From: Corynebacterium matruchotii
GTDB lineage: Bacteria; Actinomycetota; Actinomycetes; Mycobacteriales; Mycobacteriaceae
Direction of reading: 5' to 3'
DNA length: 64,000 bases
Assembly (NCBI RefSeq): GCF_011612265.2
Contig: NZ_CP050134.2
Coordinates: forward strand, 868,001 to 932,000
Shown here: piece after piece, positions 1 through 8,255 of the stretch
Numbering within the stretch: position 1 is the stretch's first letter
How the letters are laid out: each line of letters starts with the position of its first letter
Made by a program: the position numbers and the translations under genes
Notes under the pieces: model-generated
What the model was told of the DNA's origin: nothing
The model's input: the letters and a program-made list of their open reading frames with translations, nothing else
Database searches by the model: none

Positions 1-1
1 C

Positions 2-568
2 CGGCTCCGCACCGATGGTCGCGGCGCCCGTACCGTGAACGTCAAACTCAAGCTCGCCGACTTTCACACCCTCACCCGCGCCCAATCCTTCCCCTACGCC
101 ATAGATGACCCTGCCATCCTCCGAAACGCCACCAACCTCCTCGTCCGCTACCCCCACGAGGTCGGACCTATCCGACTCGTCGGTGTCTCCTTCAGCAACC
201 TTGACCACCCCAGCCAAGAAATGCTGTTCCCCGACCTGCACCCCGCCACACCCACCACCGCTCCTACCCACAGCGTTGACTGGGAGGCCGGGGTGCGGGG
301 CAATAACCCGCCCGACGAAGACGCCACAAACCCTGCCGCCAATCTCATTACCACCGACGGCTGGTACCCCACCCAAGACGTCACCCACCCCGATCACGGC
401 CACGGCTGGATTCAGGGCATCGGCCACGGCAAACTCACCGTCCGATTTGAAACCCGCACCACGCCCCGCGGCCACACCTGCACCTTTGCCACCACCAACC
501 CCGACCTCCAACCGGCCGACCCCCTCACCAGCCTCGACTGGGATGATTGGCTGGCAGAACACCAATGA
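2..568 (+). CDS. dinB: DNA polymerase IV (Y-family), C-terminal part only
   Basis: The reading frame is already open at the left edge, so only the last 188 or so residues are present. The first residues read LRTDGRGARTVNVKLKLADF, which fits the little-finger domain of Y-family polymerases of the DinB type, where the strand pattern around RTVxxKLRxxDF is typical. The catalytic palm lies outside the window. The family carries out error-prone translesion synthesis in the cytoplasm. The C-terminal half (roughly the last 110 residues) is proline- and histidine-rich and matches the longer actinobacterial DinB tails better than the short E. coli protein. The next gene starts 16 bp downstream. Family assignment is good; details of activity cannot be seen because the catalytic domain is missing. 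Confidence 0.85.
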   Translation, partial: RLRTDGRGARTVNVKLKLADFHTLTRAQSFPYAIDDPAILRNATNLLVRYPHEVGPIRLVGVSFSNLDHPSQEMLFPDLHPATPTTAPTHSVDWEAGVRGNNPPDEDATNPAANLITTDGWYPTQDVTHPDHGHGWIQGIGHGKLTVRFETRTTPRGHTCTFATTNPDLQPADPLTSLDWDDWLAEHQ

Positions 569-584
569 CAAAGAAAAATACACT

Positions 585-1109
585 ATGAAACCGCATTCCA
601 CCACGCGCCATATCACCACCATGCTGACCGCCCTCACAGCCCTCGCGCTGCTCACAGCATGCGGCAGCGAGACCACCGCTCCCACCGAACTCGGCTATCT
701 TCGCCCCCGTGACTGGCACACCATCACCGACATAAAAGACACCATCCGCACCTTAACCGGTGGCTGCGCCGCCTACACCGATACCGAAGGCATTGGCAGC
801 TGCGCCGAAGGCGACCAACAAACCTACCTCTTCACCATCGACCCGGCTGACCTGGACCCCGCAACCACCCAACCCCGGGCCGGCACCATCACCATGACCG
901 CCCGCGCTCAAGCCGAAGAACGCAATGTTGCGGCCGCGGTCCTCATCGGCCCCCGGTGGCAAATCGCCTGCTACGGCGCCCACGCCCTGAGCAATTGCAG
1001 CGTTCTCCGCGGGGCCTTCGACATGAAAACCATAGACGTGTACAACCTGGAGCAGGCCGATAACGCCGACGATTTCCGCACCGACGTCACCGTAAGAATC
1101 CTTGACTAG
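585..1109 (+). CDS. Putative lipoprotein of unknown function
   Basis: A 174-residue protein starts at the ATG at 585, just after dinB. The N-terminus has basic residues, a hydrophobic stretch and a lipobox LTAC with the modified cysteine near residue 26 (LLTACGS), so it should be exported and lipid-anchored by Lgt and LspA, both of which are encoded in this window. The mature part contains four further cysteines (GGCAAY, IGSCAE, QIACYG, SNCSV) that could form disulfides outside the cell. A longer reading frame upstream in the same frame overlaps dinB and is not needed. I do not recognise a family. It faces the asparaginase gene tail to tail with only 18 bp between. Confidence 0.75.
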   Translation: MKPHSTTRHITTMLTALTALALLTACGSETTAPTELGYLRPRDWHTITDIKDTIRTLTGGCAAYTDTEGIGSCAEGDQQTYLFTIDPADLDPATTQPRAGTITMTARAQAEERNVAAAVLIGPRWQIACYGAHALSNCSVLRGAFDMKTIDVYNLEQADNADDFRTDVTVRILD

Positions 1110-1127
1110 CCGCCAGAACCCCCGCAG

Positions 1128-2078
1128 CTAGAACAGCGTGAACGGGCTTACCCCACTCGCAATCGCGGCCGCCAACAACACCCGGGCCTGACCGGCCCGA
1201 AAATACGTCGACCCCACCGCCCCCTTTGCTGCCAACGTGGCGCCCCCACCGGCGCCACCATATTTACCGGACACCTCACCCCGCGGCACCCGAGTCGTGA
1301 TCACCACCGGAATCCCCCGATCCAATGCTGCCCCCAGGGTGCGACCCATCTCCACACCCACGTTTCCCGAACCCATGGCCTCCACCACCAGGCCCTGAAC
1401 CCCGGCAGCTATCGCCGCCTCCACCAATGTGCCCGGCGCGCCGGGATAGGCGGAAATGATGGCGACCTGCGTGTCTTTGAGGGGCACCAGGGGGATGGGG
1501 TCGGCCCGGGTGGGTTCCTCGGGGGCGTTGGTGGCGAAGGCAAGCTCGTCGCTGGTGTGCCATTTGCACACGCCGCGGGCGGGGAGCACCGCATGCCCGA
1601 AGACGACGAGCACCCCAATGTCGCGGGCGGACGTGTCTGAGGCAATCATGACGGCTTCGAATAGATTAGCGAACCCATCGGATTCGGGATGGTCGTAGGG
1701 TTTTTGGGAGCCGGTGAGCACGATGGGGCGGGGGTCGGTGTGGAAGGTGTCGAGCGCGACGGCGGTTTCTTCCATGGAGTCGGTGCCGTGCGTGACGACG
1801 ACCCCCACGACGGTGGGGTCGGTCAAGGCGTCGTGGCAGGCGGCAATGATGGTGTCCAGGTCGGCGAAGGTGAGGGAGGAGGAATCCAGGCGGGTGAGTT
1901 CCCGCACCTCGATGGTGAGGTTTCCGGCAAATCGGTCGGCGACGGGTTGCACGAGGGTGGTGCCTGCCACGGTGGGCACCAGCGCCCCGGTGGGGTCGGT
2001 GGTGCAGGAGATCGTGCCGCCAGTGGTGATGATGATTACTTTGGGCTGAGCTTTATTCGGGTGGTTTTGGTCAGTCAT
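1128..2078 (-). CDS. ansA: L-asparaginase
   Basis: The 316-residue protein carries both signature blocks of bacterial asparaginases: TTGGTIS near residues 18-24, holding the nucleophilic threonine (T22), and VTHGTDSMEET near 95-105, holding the second threonine and aspartate (T99-D100). The catalytic lysine lies in TGSQKP (K129). It hydrolyses L-asparagine to aspartate and ammonia. No signal peptide is visible, so it is expected to be cytoplasmic. The ATG at 2078 gives the canonical N-terminal strand immediately before TGGTI. It is divergent from the lipoprotein gene starting at 2219 and shares a 140-bp intergenic region with it. Length is normal for the family. Confidence 0.93.
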   Translation of the reverse strand: MTDQNHPNKAQPKVIIITTGGTISCTTDPTGALVPTVAGTTLVQPVADRFAGNLTIEVRELTRLDSSSLTFADLDTIIAACHDALTDPTVVGVVVTHGTDSMEETAVALDTFHTDPRPIVLTGSQKPYDHPESDGFANLFEAVMIASDTSARDIGVLVVFGHAVLPARGVCKWHTSDELAFATNAPEEPTRADPIPLVPLKDTQVAIISAYPGAPGTLVEAAIAAGVQGLVVEAMGSGNVGVEMGRTLGAALDRGIPVVITTRVPRGEVSGKYGGAGGGATLAAKGAVGSTYFRAGQARVLLAAAIASGVSPFTLF

Positions 2079-2160
2079 GGCTTAAACTGTGCCATATTTT
2101 CGGGTTTTCTGGGAGTTTCTGACTGGGGTTATGGTGGTGATGGTTTTCCCGAAACCGCGA

Positions 2161-2189
2161 TTGGCGGGTTACCATTTTAGGTGTATTTA
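2161..2189 (+). promoter_or_regulatory. Candidate sigma-A promoter for the 2219 lipoprotein gene
   Basis: A -35 like TTGGCG (2161-2166) is followed after 17 bp by TATTTA (2184-2189), about 30 bp upstream of the GTG start at 2219. Spacing is ideal; it is a visual match only. Confidence 0.45.
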
Positions 2190-2218
2190 AGATGATGCAC
2201 TTTTCGAAGGAGTTTTCT

Positions 2219-3022
2219 GTGAAGTTCTCTCGGCTGTCTGCGGTTTCGGTCATGGCTGTGGCGATGAGTTGCGCCCTTACCGCATGCTCCAGCGGTGATG
2301 ATGCATCTACTGGCAAGTCGGCTTCCGCCACGAGCCAGGCGGGGTCTCAGGCGGCAAAAATCGCAATGCCGACCCCGGAGGACCTTAACGCAGTCTTAAA
2401 TCTTGCTGCCGATCCCAATGCGCCGATCGAGCAGCGAACCCAGACGGTGCAGAATGGGGAGTCGGCGTCAGACCTGTTTCCGGTGATGACGAAGCTGCGG
2501 GATGAGTCGCACGCACAATTCCAGGTTGTGAACCCGATTTTGCCTGGCTATAGTCCTAATTCGGTTTTGGCTAAGGTGAATTTGGTGTTGCCGGATAAGG
2601 AGCCGCAGGCGGCCGACAATGTGGAGTTTGTGTATGAGAATGGAAAGTGGAAGCTGGCCCAGTCATGGGCGTGTACGTTGATTGAGTACACGGTGCCAGA
2701 TCAGGCTCCGCCGATGTGTTCGAAGGATAAGGGGTCGGCAGCACCGGCCCCAGCACCGGCCGCCCCGGCACCGGCTGAGAGTAATGCTCCGGCCCCGGCA
2801 GCTCCGGCTGGTGGGAACAATAATAATGCGCCGGCTCCGGCAGCGCCCGCAGCCCCAGCGGCACCCGCCGCGAATAATAACGCCCCCGCCCCGGCAGCGC
2901 CCGCAGCTCCCGAGGCCCCGGCGAATAACGTTCAGAATCCGGCCCCGGACCAGGCGCTGGTTGGGAATAATAACAACAACAATGAGGGGCTCCTGATGCC
3001 GCAGGAGGGCCAAACTCACTAG
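2219..3022 (+). CDS. Lipoprotein with MTB12-like domain and Ala/Pro/Asn-rich tail
   Basis: Start GTG at 2219 is chosen because AAGGAG lies 6 bp upstream (2207-2212); the upstream ATGs lack a ribosome site. The 267-residue product has a lipobox LTAC with Cys23. Residues of about 50-160 (PTPEDLNAVLNLAADPNAPI to NGKWKLAQSWAC) resemble the small NTF2-like antigen domain of mycobacterial MTB12; this is by eye. From about residue 165 to the end it becomes an (AP)n-rich tail broken by three asparagine runs and ends with LLMPQEGQTH. Such tails usually span or associate with the cell wall. It probably sits on the outer face of the membrane. A second lipoprotein of similar design is at 27020. Function unknown. 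Confidence 0.8.
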   Translation: MKFSRLSAVSVMAVAMSCALTACSSGDDASTGKSASATSQAGSQAAKIAMPTPEDLNAVLNLAADPNAPIEQRTQTVQNGESASDLFPVMTKLRDESHAQFQVVNPILPGYSPNSVLAKVNLVLPDKEPQAADNVEFVYENGKWKLAQSWACTLIEYTVPDQAPPMCSKDKGSAAPAPAPAAPAPAESNAPAPAAPAGGNNNNAPAPAAPAAPAAPAANNNAPAPAAPAAPEAPANNVQNPAPDQALVGNNNNNNEGLLMPQEGQTH

Positions 3023-3067
3023 TGATGGCTTTCGGGTGGCGAATCGTAAATGGGTACACTTGTGCCC

Positions 3068-3892
3068 ATGAAACGTTTTGCCACTGGTTTGTTTTGTGCA
3101 CTTGCGATACCACTTGTGGTGGGGGTGTCGGCGTGTAGCACCCAATCGTCCACGGAGGGTGCCGCCTCGACCGCGGCCACGACAACCATGGCGCAGGAAA
3201 TCCCCGAATTTGTGGAAAAATGCCAGGTGAAGCCGATCTCGTCCGAGAAGGAGCAGGCCAAGAAGGAAGAGGGGAAGGCCGAGGGCGGCGCGAGCGAGCA
3301 GCCGAAAGCCTCCGGGAGTAAGACAGCAGCAAAGTCCTCCCAGGCCGATTCCGCGGCGAAGGATTCGGGGGAGACCGCCATGGTGCCAGAACAATTCCTC
3401 ACCAAGGATGTGACGCTCACGCTCAAAACCACTGCCGGGGACATTCCCATGAAGCTCACGGCGTCAAAAACCCCCTGCGCCGCCTCCACCATCGCGTCCC
3501 TGGCCAAGCAGGGATTCTACAATAAAACCGTGTGCCACCGGATCACCACGGAAGAAATTTACGTGCTGCAATGCGGCGACCCGGATGGGACGGGAGAAGG
3601 CGGCCCAGGGTTCGTATTCAAAGACGAATACCCGGTGGGTACGGACCAGTCGAACCTGTACAAGCCCGGGGTGGTAGCGATGGCGAATGCCGGGCAGAAC
3701 ACGAATGGTTCCCAGTTTTTCGTCACCTATGCGGATTCGCCGCTGCCGGCCTACTACACCATTTTCGGCAGCGTTTCCGAGGCGGGGATGAAGACGGTGC
3801 AGGCGATCGCCAAGAAGGGCACGAAAGGGGGCGTGCCCGACGGCCAGCCGTCGACGGAGGTGCGCATCGATAAGGCCGTCGTGTCCGAATAA
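3068..3892 (+). CDS. Lipoprotein peptidyl-prolyl cis-trans isomerase (cyclophilin)
   Basis: The 274-residue protein from the ATG at 3068 has a signal peptide and lipobox VSAC (Cys23). A charged linker (about residues 60-110, rich in K, E, A, S) leads to a cyclophilin domain covering about residues 120-274. Key blocks are CHRI, QCGDPDGTGEGGPGF, and MANAGQNTNGSQFFVTY, the last holding the conserved NGSQFF core. The enzyme speeds proline isomerisation in exported proteins. The upstream in-frame ATG at 3050 would put six residues before the signal peptide, so I prefer 3068. Actinobacteria often encode such a membrane-anchored cyclophilin. It ends 7 bp before the convergent DUF6263-like gene. Confidence 0.9.
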   Translation: MKRFATGLFCALAIPLVVGVSACSTQSSTEGAASTAATTTMAQEIPEFVEKCQVKPISSEKEQAKKEEGKAEGGASEQPKASGSKTAAKSSQADSAAKDSGETAMVPEQFLTKDVTLTLKTTAGDIPMKLTASKTPCAASTIASLAKQGFYNKTVCHRITTEEIYVLQCGDPDGTGEGGPGFVFKDEYPVGTDQSNLYKPGVVAMANAGQNTNGSQFFVTYADSPLPAYYTIFGSVSEAGMKTVQAIAKKGTKGGVPDGQPSTEVRIDKAVVSE

Positions 3893-3898
3893 CGGAAG

Positions 3899-4852
3899 CT
3901 ATTGGGCATCGAACGCCACCTTAGTGGAGGTGTCCTGGATGACCCGGTGCTCGCTATCCTCCGTGCCGTAGACGATGCGGGTGGTGAGTGCCACCGACCC
4001 TGCCGTGGGGAGCGGCCGGGTCAGGTCCATGGTGAGGGAGCCCTCGCTGACGGTTTTGCTGCTGAGTACCGCAAGTTTCGCCCCGTCGTCCATGTCCAGG
4101 GACCCCAGCGTGGGCCGTTGTTCGACGGATGTTTTCAGGTCAACCTTGTCGCCTGCCATGCCGGTCACCGTGTAGGTGATGGTTTGCAGCAGGGGGGTTT
4201 GGCCGGTGATGCGGGACTCTACCGTCCAGGACCCGCCCACGCCCACCGGCTCGGTGGGGAACACGATCGGCAGCCCCACCATGGCGGTGAGGAATTGTTC
4301 GGTGAGGGCCCGGGTTTGGTCGTTTGCCGCTGTGGGGGCGGTGAAGTTCACGGAGGATATGGTGCCGGCATCGTTACCGAACCAGCCGAAGGCGAAACCG
4401 TGGGCGGACGCCAGGTCATCCTTGGCCCCATCACCGGTCAGTTTCGGGTGGTCCAATTCGGCGGTGACACTGCGGGAGGAGGTTTCGCTGTTTTCGGCCT
4501 TGCGGGTGCGGGTGACGAGGGCGGAGGTGAACGTGGTGGGGGATTGGGGTTCGAGTGCCGGGGTGTCATTGGTGTCGGCGGCGGTGCCGACCGTGGGGGT
4601 GAAGGCGTCGGTGATGGTGACGTTCACCTTGTGGTCGCCGGTGTCAATATCGCGGTAGCGCAGCGTGGTGTGTGGCGCGCTACCAGCGTCGACAAGCGTG
4701 ACGCGGGGGGCTTCGATCTGCACCCCGACCGGCTTATCGACGGGCACAGCAGGGTCATTCGTTGTCGAACCGCAGGCGGCGAGAAGCAGCGACAGGCAGG
4801 CCACGGTGGCGAGCAAGAGACGGGTGGTGGGGGAGGCAATCACGGAGCACAT
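3899..4852 (-). CDS. Lipoprotein, DUF6263-like
   Basis: Using the ATG at 4852, the 317-residue product begins with a short basic region, a hydrophobic run and the lipobox LAAC (Cys27). The longer frame to 4921 would overlap lspA and add residues before the signal peptide. The mature portion is beta-rich, with Thr/Val-rich segments such as VDLKTSVEQRPT and LTMDLTRPLP. This resembles actinobacterial DUF6263 lipoproteins by general pattern; no catalytic motif is visible. It lies back to back with lspA, the enzyme that would process it. Confidence 0.72.
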   Translation of the reverse strand: MCSVIASPTTRLLLATVACLSLLLAACGSTTNDPAVPVDKPVGVQIEAPRVTLVDAGSAPHTTLRYRDIDTGDHKVNVTITDAFTPTVGTAADTNDTPALEPQSPTTFTSALVTRTRKAENSETSSRSVTAELDHPKLTGDGAKDDLASAHGFAFGWFGNDAGTISSVNFTAPTAANDQTRALTEQFLTAMVGLPIVFPTEPVGVGGSWTVESRITGQTPLLQTITYTVTGMAGDKVDLKTSVEQRPTLGSLDMDDGAKLAVLSSKTVSEGSLTMDLTRPLPTAGSVALTTRIVYGTEDSEHRVIQDTSTKVAFDAQ

Positions 4853-4890
4853 TGTACTGGTAGGTATGGCCAGGTGGCGCATCGAGGCGG

Positions 4891-5490
4891 TTGTTTGAAA
4901 AGATAGACCATGTGATTGCAACGGATAGGGGAACCAGATTTGTCGCTTTTATGGTGACCATCATCGTCATTGTTGGCGTTATTGACCAAGTAACGAAGAC
5001 GCTCATGGTGAACATGCTTGCCGATAATAAGATTATTTACATTATCGGCGACTGGTTTCGCTTCCGTCTCCTCTTCAACCCGGGTGCCGCCTTCAGCATG
5101 GGGCAGGGATCAACCTGGCTGTTTACCTGCTTCCAACTGGCGTTTCTCATTGGCGTGCTGTGGTACTCGCCGAAAGTGCGGGACCGGTGGATCGCCCTGG
5201 GGTTGGCGCTGATCGGCGGCGGGGCCCTAGGCAACCTGGGCGATCGACTGTTTCGTGCCCCCCAATTCTTCCTAGGTCATGTGGTGGATTTCATTTCCGT
5301 GGGGGATTTCGCCGTGTTCAACATCGCCGATTCCGCCATCACCTGCGGGGTTGCGGTATTCCTCATCGCCACGCTGCTGGAAGGCCGGGGACAAGGCCAA
5401 AAAACACCCCCTGAAAAATCCCTCGACGACGCCGCCAATAGCAGCCAGGGTGCGCAGCCGGCCACGCCGGTGGAGGAGCAGCAGCGATGA
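4891..5490 (+). CDS. lspA: Lipoprotein signal peptidase (signal peptidase II)
   Basis: The 199-residue protein has four hydrophobic segments and the family blocks [18 protein letters not shown] (Asp118), VVDF (Asp133) and FNIADSAIT (Asp147). Asp133 and Asp147 correspond to the catalytic aspartate dyad of LspA. It cuts diacylglyceryl-modified prolipoproteins before the cysteine, in the membrane. The start is uncertain: TTG at 4891 gives the full frame, GTG at 4912 is an alternative; neither has a clear ribosome site. The last 40 residues are a polar, Gln/Pro-rich extension. The stop overlaps the rluD start (ATGA), so the two are probably co-translated. Confidence 0.93.
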   Translation: MFEKIDHVIATDRGTRFVAFMVTIIVIVGVIDQVTKTLMVNMLADNKIIYIIGDWFRFRLLFNPGAAFSMGQGSTWLFTCFQLAFLIGVLWYSPKVRDRWIALGLALIGGGALGNLGDRLFRAPQFFLGHVVDFISVGDFAVFNIADSAITCGVAVFLIATLLEGRGQGQKTPPEKSLDDAANSSQGAQPATPVEEQQR

Positions 5491-6419
5491 GTCGGGAAAC
5501 TCGGTCGCTGCCGGTCCCGGAGGGACTCGCCGACATGCGCGTTGACGTGGCATTATCGAAACTGTTTGGGCTTTCGCGCACCGTTTCCGCCGACCTGGCC
5601 ACCAAGGGTGACGTGCTCATTGATGGCAAACCCGCCACCAAATCCGACAAAATCACTGACGGGGCCTGGCTGGAGGTGCTGCTGCCCGAACCGCAGAAAC
5701 CCCTGGTGCCCACGGAAGAACTGGTGGATGGGCTGGAAATCCTCTACGCCGACGAGGATCTCATCGCGGTGGACAAACCCGTCGGGGTTGCGGCGCACCC
5801 CACCGTGGGCTGGGACGGTCCCACCGTGGTGGGCGGGCTGGCCGCGGCCGGCTACCGCATCTCCACATCCGGCCCCCCAGAGCGCAACGGTATCGTGCAG
5901 CGGCTCGACGTGGGCACATCAGGCGTGATGGTGGTGGCCGCCTCCGAACGCGGCTATTCCGTGCTCAAGCGGGCGTTTAAGGAACGCACAGTGTCGAAAA
6001 CTTACCATGCGCTGGTGCAGGGGCACATGGATCCGCTGGCCGGCACAATCGAGGCAAATATCGGCCGGCACCCGTCTTCCGGCTGGAAGTTTGCCGTGAC
6101 CAGCGACGGCAAGCATGCGGTGACGCATTACGAAACCCTGGAGGCGTTTGTTGCCGCATCCCTGCTAGAGGTGCATTTAGAAACCGGCCGCACGCATCAG
6201 ATTCGGGTGCACATGTCGGCGCTGCACCATCCGTGCTGCGGAGATCCCATGTATGGCGCGGACCCGCAACTATCCGCCCGGCTGGGCCTCAACCGGCAAT
6301 GGCTGCACGCGGTGAAGCTGGGGTTTTACCACCCGGCGGACGGCCGGTGGCTAGAGATCGAATCACCATACCCGCCAGACCTGCGGCATGCCCTGGAAGT
6401 GCTGCGCGCCGAGCAATAA
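5487..6419 (+). CDS. rluD: 23S rRNA pseudouridine synthase, RluA/RluD family
   Basis: A 310-residue protein with an N-terminal S4 RNA-binding region (about residues 13-70, with [17 protein letters not shown]) and a catalytic domain with the [13 protein letters not shown] motif (Asp141 is the catalytic aspartate). [12 protein letters not shown] further on is also characteristic. It isomerises specific uridines, in this family usually in helix 69 of 23S rRNA; the exact target cannot be read from sequence. The ATG at 5487 overlaps the lspA stop, giving an lspA-rluD pair seen in many actinobacteria. Confidence 0.92.
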   Translation: MSRETRSLPVPEGLADMRVDVALSKLFGLSRTVSADLATKGDVLIDGKPATKSDKITDGAWLEVLLPEPQKPLVPTEELVDGLEILYADEDLIAVDKPVGVAAHPTVGWDGPTVVGGLAAAGYRISTSGPPERNGIVQRLDVGTSGVMVVAASERGYSVLKRAFKERTVSKTYHALVQGHMDPLAGTIEANIGRHPSSGWKFAVTSDGKHAVTHYETLEAFVAASLLEVHLETGRTHQIRVHMSALHHPCCGDPMYGADPQLSARLGLNRQWLHAVKLGFYHPADGRWLEIESPYPPDLRHALEVLRAEQ

Positions 6420-6453
6420 GAACCGGCAGGGAAACTGTCTTACAATTTTGTCT

Positions 6454-7011
6454 GTGTGGTTTTTTCGTGACTTGGATGTGATCGACCGGTGGCGGTTTAT
6501 CATCGCGGCTATGAGCGTGGCGGCGCTGGTCGTGTTGATCACCGCCACTGCCGGGCAGCACCATACGCCACCGCCCAGGCTGGTGGGGGACGAGTTGGGG
6601 CGGGATAATGACGAAACCCTGACGGATTATGTGCAGCGGGCACAACACGGTTTTTCCGCCGCGGCGCCGGGCGATGAGGTGTATGCGTTGGTCACGTTTC
6701 GACAGCCATTGACGGCGCAGGCTGCGGGCGCGGTGGTGCAGAATATCGCAAGGGTCAATGCGTTCGAAGTGGGTTTCGCACCCGTGGTGGGGATTCCCGA
6801 ACCGGTGAAGGGGGTAAATCGCGGTGATAGTTTGGTCCATCACATCACTTTGAAGCAGATGAATCCATTGGATGTGCGCGGGCTGGTGGTGCATGACAGC
6901 GTCGAAAAGCTGCACGTCCTAGCGAAAAATTCGAAAGTGTTAGCGATTGAGGTATTGCCGCCGGATGCCACGTGGGGCAGCTTCGCGGTGCGGCCAGTCA
7001 ACGTGTCATAA
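6454..7011 (+). CDS. Membrane-anchored protein of unknown function
   Basis: About 185 residues from GTG at 6454 (TTG at 6448 is an alternative; the upstream ATG overlaps rluD). A single hydrophobic segment near residues 13-33 (FIIAAMSVAALVVLITATAG) follows the short N-terminus WFFRDLDVIDRWR, suggesting one membrane anchor with an outside domain. The remainder shows alternating strands and helices without a motif I recognise. Its place between rluD and rarD/dnaE is all that context offers. The 12-mer GCGTCGAAAAGC at 6899-6910, close to the dispersed element described elsewhere in this window, lies inside it. Confidence 0.65.
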   Translation: MWFFRDLDVIDRWRFIIAAMSVAALVVLITATAGQHHTPPPRLVGDELGRDNDETLTDYVQRAQHGFSAAAPGDEVYALVTFRQPLTAQAAGAVVQNIARVNAFEVGFAPVVGIPEPVKGVNRGDSLVHHITLKQMNPLDVRGLVVHDSVEKLHVLAKNSKVLAIEVLPPDATWGSFAVRPVNVS

Positions 7012-7066
7012 AAATGATGGGGGTATGGCCGATATTTTGCGCCGGCTTTGGCTATTGTCGTTAGGT

Positions 7067-7270
7067 ATGAAGAAAAACCTCAGTGATTCCAATCGTCTTA
7101 CCCGTGTCGCCGCAGCCGTAGTGCTGTGGATTCTTTCGTTTATCGTCTCCAAGTCCCCGCTGAAGATTATCTTCCGGCTGCTGGGCACCGTTTTGGGTGT
7201 CTCCGGCGCCGTGGGTTTCTGCCCCGCCAAGTGCCTCCTTGGCGGCGACCAGTGCCCGACTAACTTCTAG
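7067..7270 (+). CDS. Small DUF2892/YgaP-like membrane protein
   Basis: A 67-residue protein starting at the ATG at 7067, preceded by TTAGG. It has two hydrophobic segments (VAAAVVLWILSFIV and IIFRLLGTVLGVSGAVGFC) and the ending GFCPAKCLLG, which matches the GFCPxYxLLG signature of DUF2892 (the transmembrane part of YgaP-like proteins). The pair of cysteines in CPAKC is conserved in this family. Function is unknown. It converges on rarD, overlapping its 3' end by 4 bp. Confidence 0.72.
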   Translation: MKKNLSDSNRLTRVAAAVVLWILSFIVSKSPLKIIFRLLGTVLGVSGAVGFCPAKCLLGGDQCPTNF

Positions 7271-8145
7271 CCGGTCGACGCTTTTCGACGCCCATTGGTG
7301 CTGCGAAACCGCAGGATATCGAGGAAATAGAGGGCCACTGCCACCCAAATAATCCCAAACGCAACCCAACGCAGTGGCGCGATCTCCTCCCGGGTGACAA
7401 ACACCGCCCACAGCATTTGCATCGTGGGGGTTAAATATTGCAGCATGCCAATGGTGGATAATTGGATCCGCCGCGCCGCGATCCCAAACAACAACAGTGG
7501 CACGGCGGTGACCAGGCCCGCCGTCATGAGCAGCAGGCTATGCCCCACGCTGACGTGCCCGAACGTGCCGGTGCCGCGCGCCTCCAACACCAGCAGATAG
7601 CCGGCCGCAACCGGGGCCAAAATCAGGGTTTCCGCCGTCAACGATGCCATGGCCGACATGTCCACCCGCTTTTTCACCAGGCCATAAAACCCAAACGAAA
7701 ACGCCAACATGAGGGCCTGCACCGGCGGCTGACCCGCAATAATCGTCAACATCACCACAGCAGTCGCTGCCACCGTGATACTAGTTTTCTGTAAAGGTCG
7801 GAGTCGCTCCGACAAAAACACCAGCCCAAGCAGCACATTCACCAGGGGATTAATGTAATAGCCCAGGGCGGCATCCGCCACATGATTCGAATTCACGGCA
7901 ATCACATACACCAACCAGTTCGTGGCAACCAGCACCGACGCCAAACCCAACCACCCCCAGGTGCGCACCGACGCCCGCCGCAGCTCCAACCACCCGGTCT
8001 TGGTACAGCTCATAATGATCGACATCACCACCGCGGTCCACACGATACGATGCCCAATAATCTCCAGAGGGGCGGCCGGGGTGAGTAGTGGGAAAAACGC
8101 TGGAAATATCCCCCATAGCACGTAAGCAGCAATGGCAAAAGGCAT
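7267..8145 (-). CDS. rarD: EamA/RarD family transporter
   Basis: The 292-residue protein is almost entirely hydrophobic, with about ten predicted membrane segments in two EamA-type halves. The N-terminal [15 protein letters not shown] and the HRIVWT motif are typical of RarD proteins of the drug/metabolite transporter superfamily. The substrate is not known for most members (amino acids or chloramphenicol-related efflux have been suggested). Start ATG at 8145. It is divergent from dnaE, with a 110-bp gap that contains one copy of the dispersed 13-mer; another copy overlaps the last codons of this gene. Confidence 0.87.
   Translation of the reverse strand: MPFAIAAYVLWGIFPAFFPLLTPAAPLEIIGHRIVWTAVVMSIIMSCTKTGWLELRRASVRTWGWLGLASVLVATNWLVYVIAVNSNHVADAALGYYINPLVNVLLGLVFLSERLRPLQKTSITVAATAVVMLTIIAGQPPVQALMLAFSFGFYGLVKKRVDMSAMASLTAETLILAPVAAGYLLVLEARGTGTFGHVSVGHSLLLMTAGLVTAVPLLLFGIAARRIQLSTIGMLQYLTPTMQMLWAVFVTREEIAPLRWVAFGIIWVAVALYFLDILRFRSTNGRRKASTG
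7280..7292 (-). repeat. Dispersed 13-mer GGCGTCGANAAGC, copy 1
   Basis: On the plus strand it reads GCTTTTCGACGCC, followed by CATTGGTG. It lies in the final codons of rarD. The flanking 21 bp differ at only two positions from the copy at 57123. Confidence 0.55.
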
Positions 8146-8190
8146 GGGGGATATTCTATACCTTTACCGTATGCGGCCCGCTACCCGGGC

Positions 8191-8203
8191 GGGCGTCGAA
8201 AAG
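8191..8203 (+). repeat. Dispersed 13-mer GGCGTCGANAAGC, copy 2
   Basis: GGCGTCGAAAAGC lies in the rarD-dnaE intergenic region, about 50 bp upstream of the dnaE start. Confidence 0.55.
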
Positions 8204-8255
8204 CATGCGCCGTGGGAATGGTCTTGCCCGCCCCAGCCTCGTTATGATGGCAAGC

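Noticed and set aside
2571..3394. Minus-strand frames across the Ala/Pro-rich lipoprotein tail
   Set aside because: Repetitive Arg/Gly translations of a repeat-rich gene; not credible proteins.
3902..4906. 334-residue Gly-rich plus-strand frame opposite the DUF6263-like gene
   Set aside because: No recognisable domain; the minus-strand frame has a signal peptide and lipobox.
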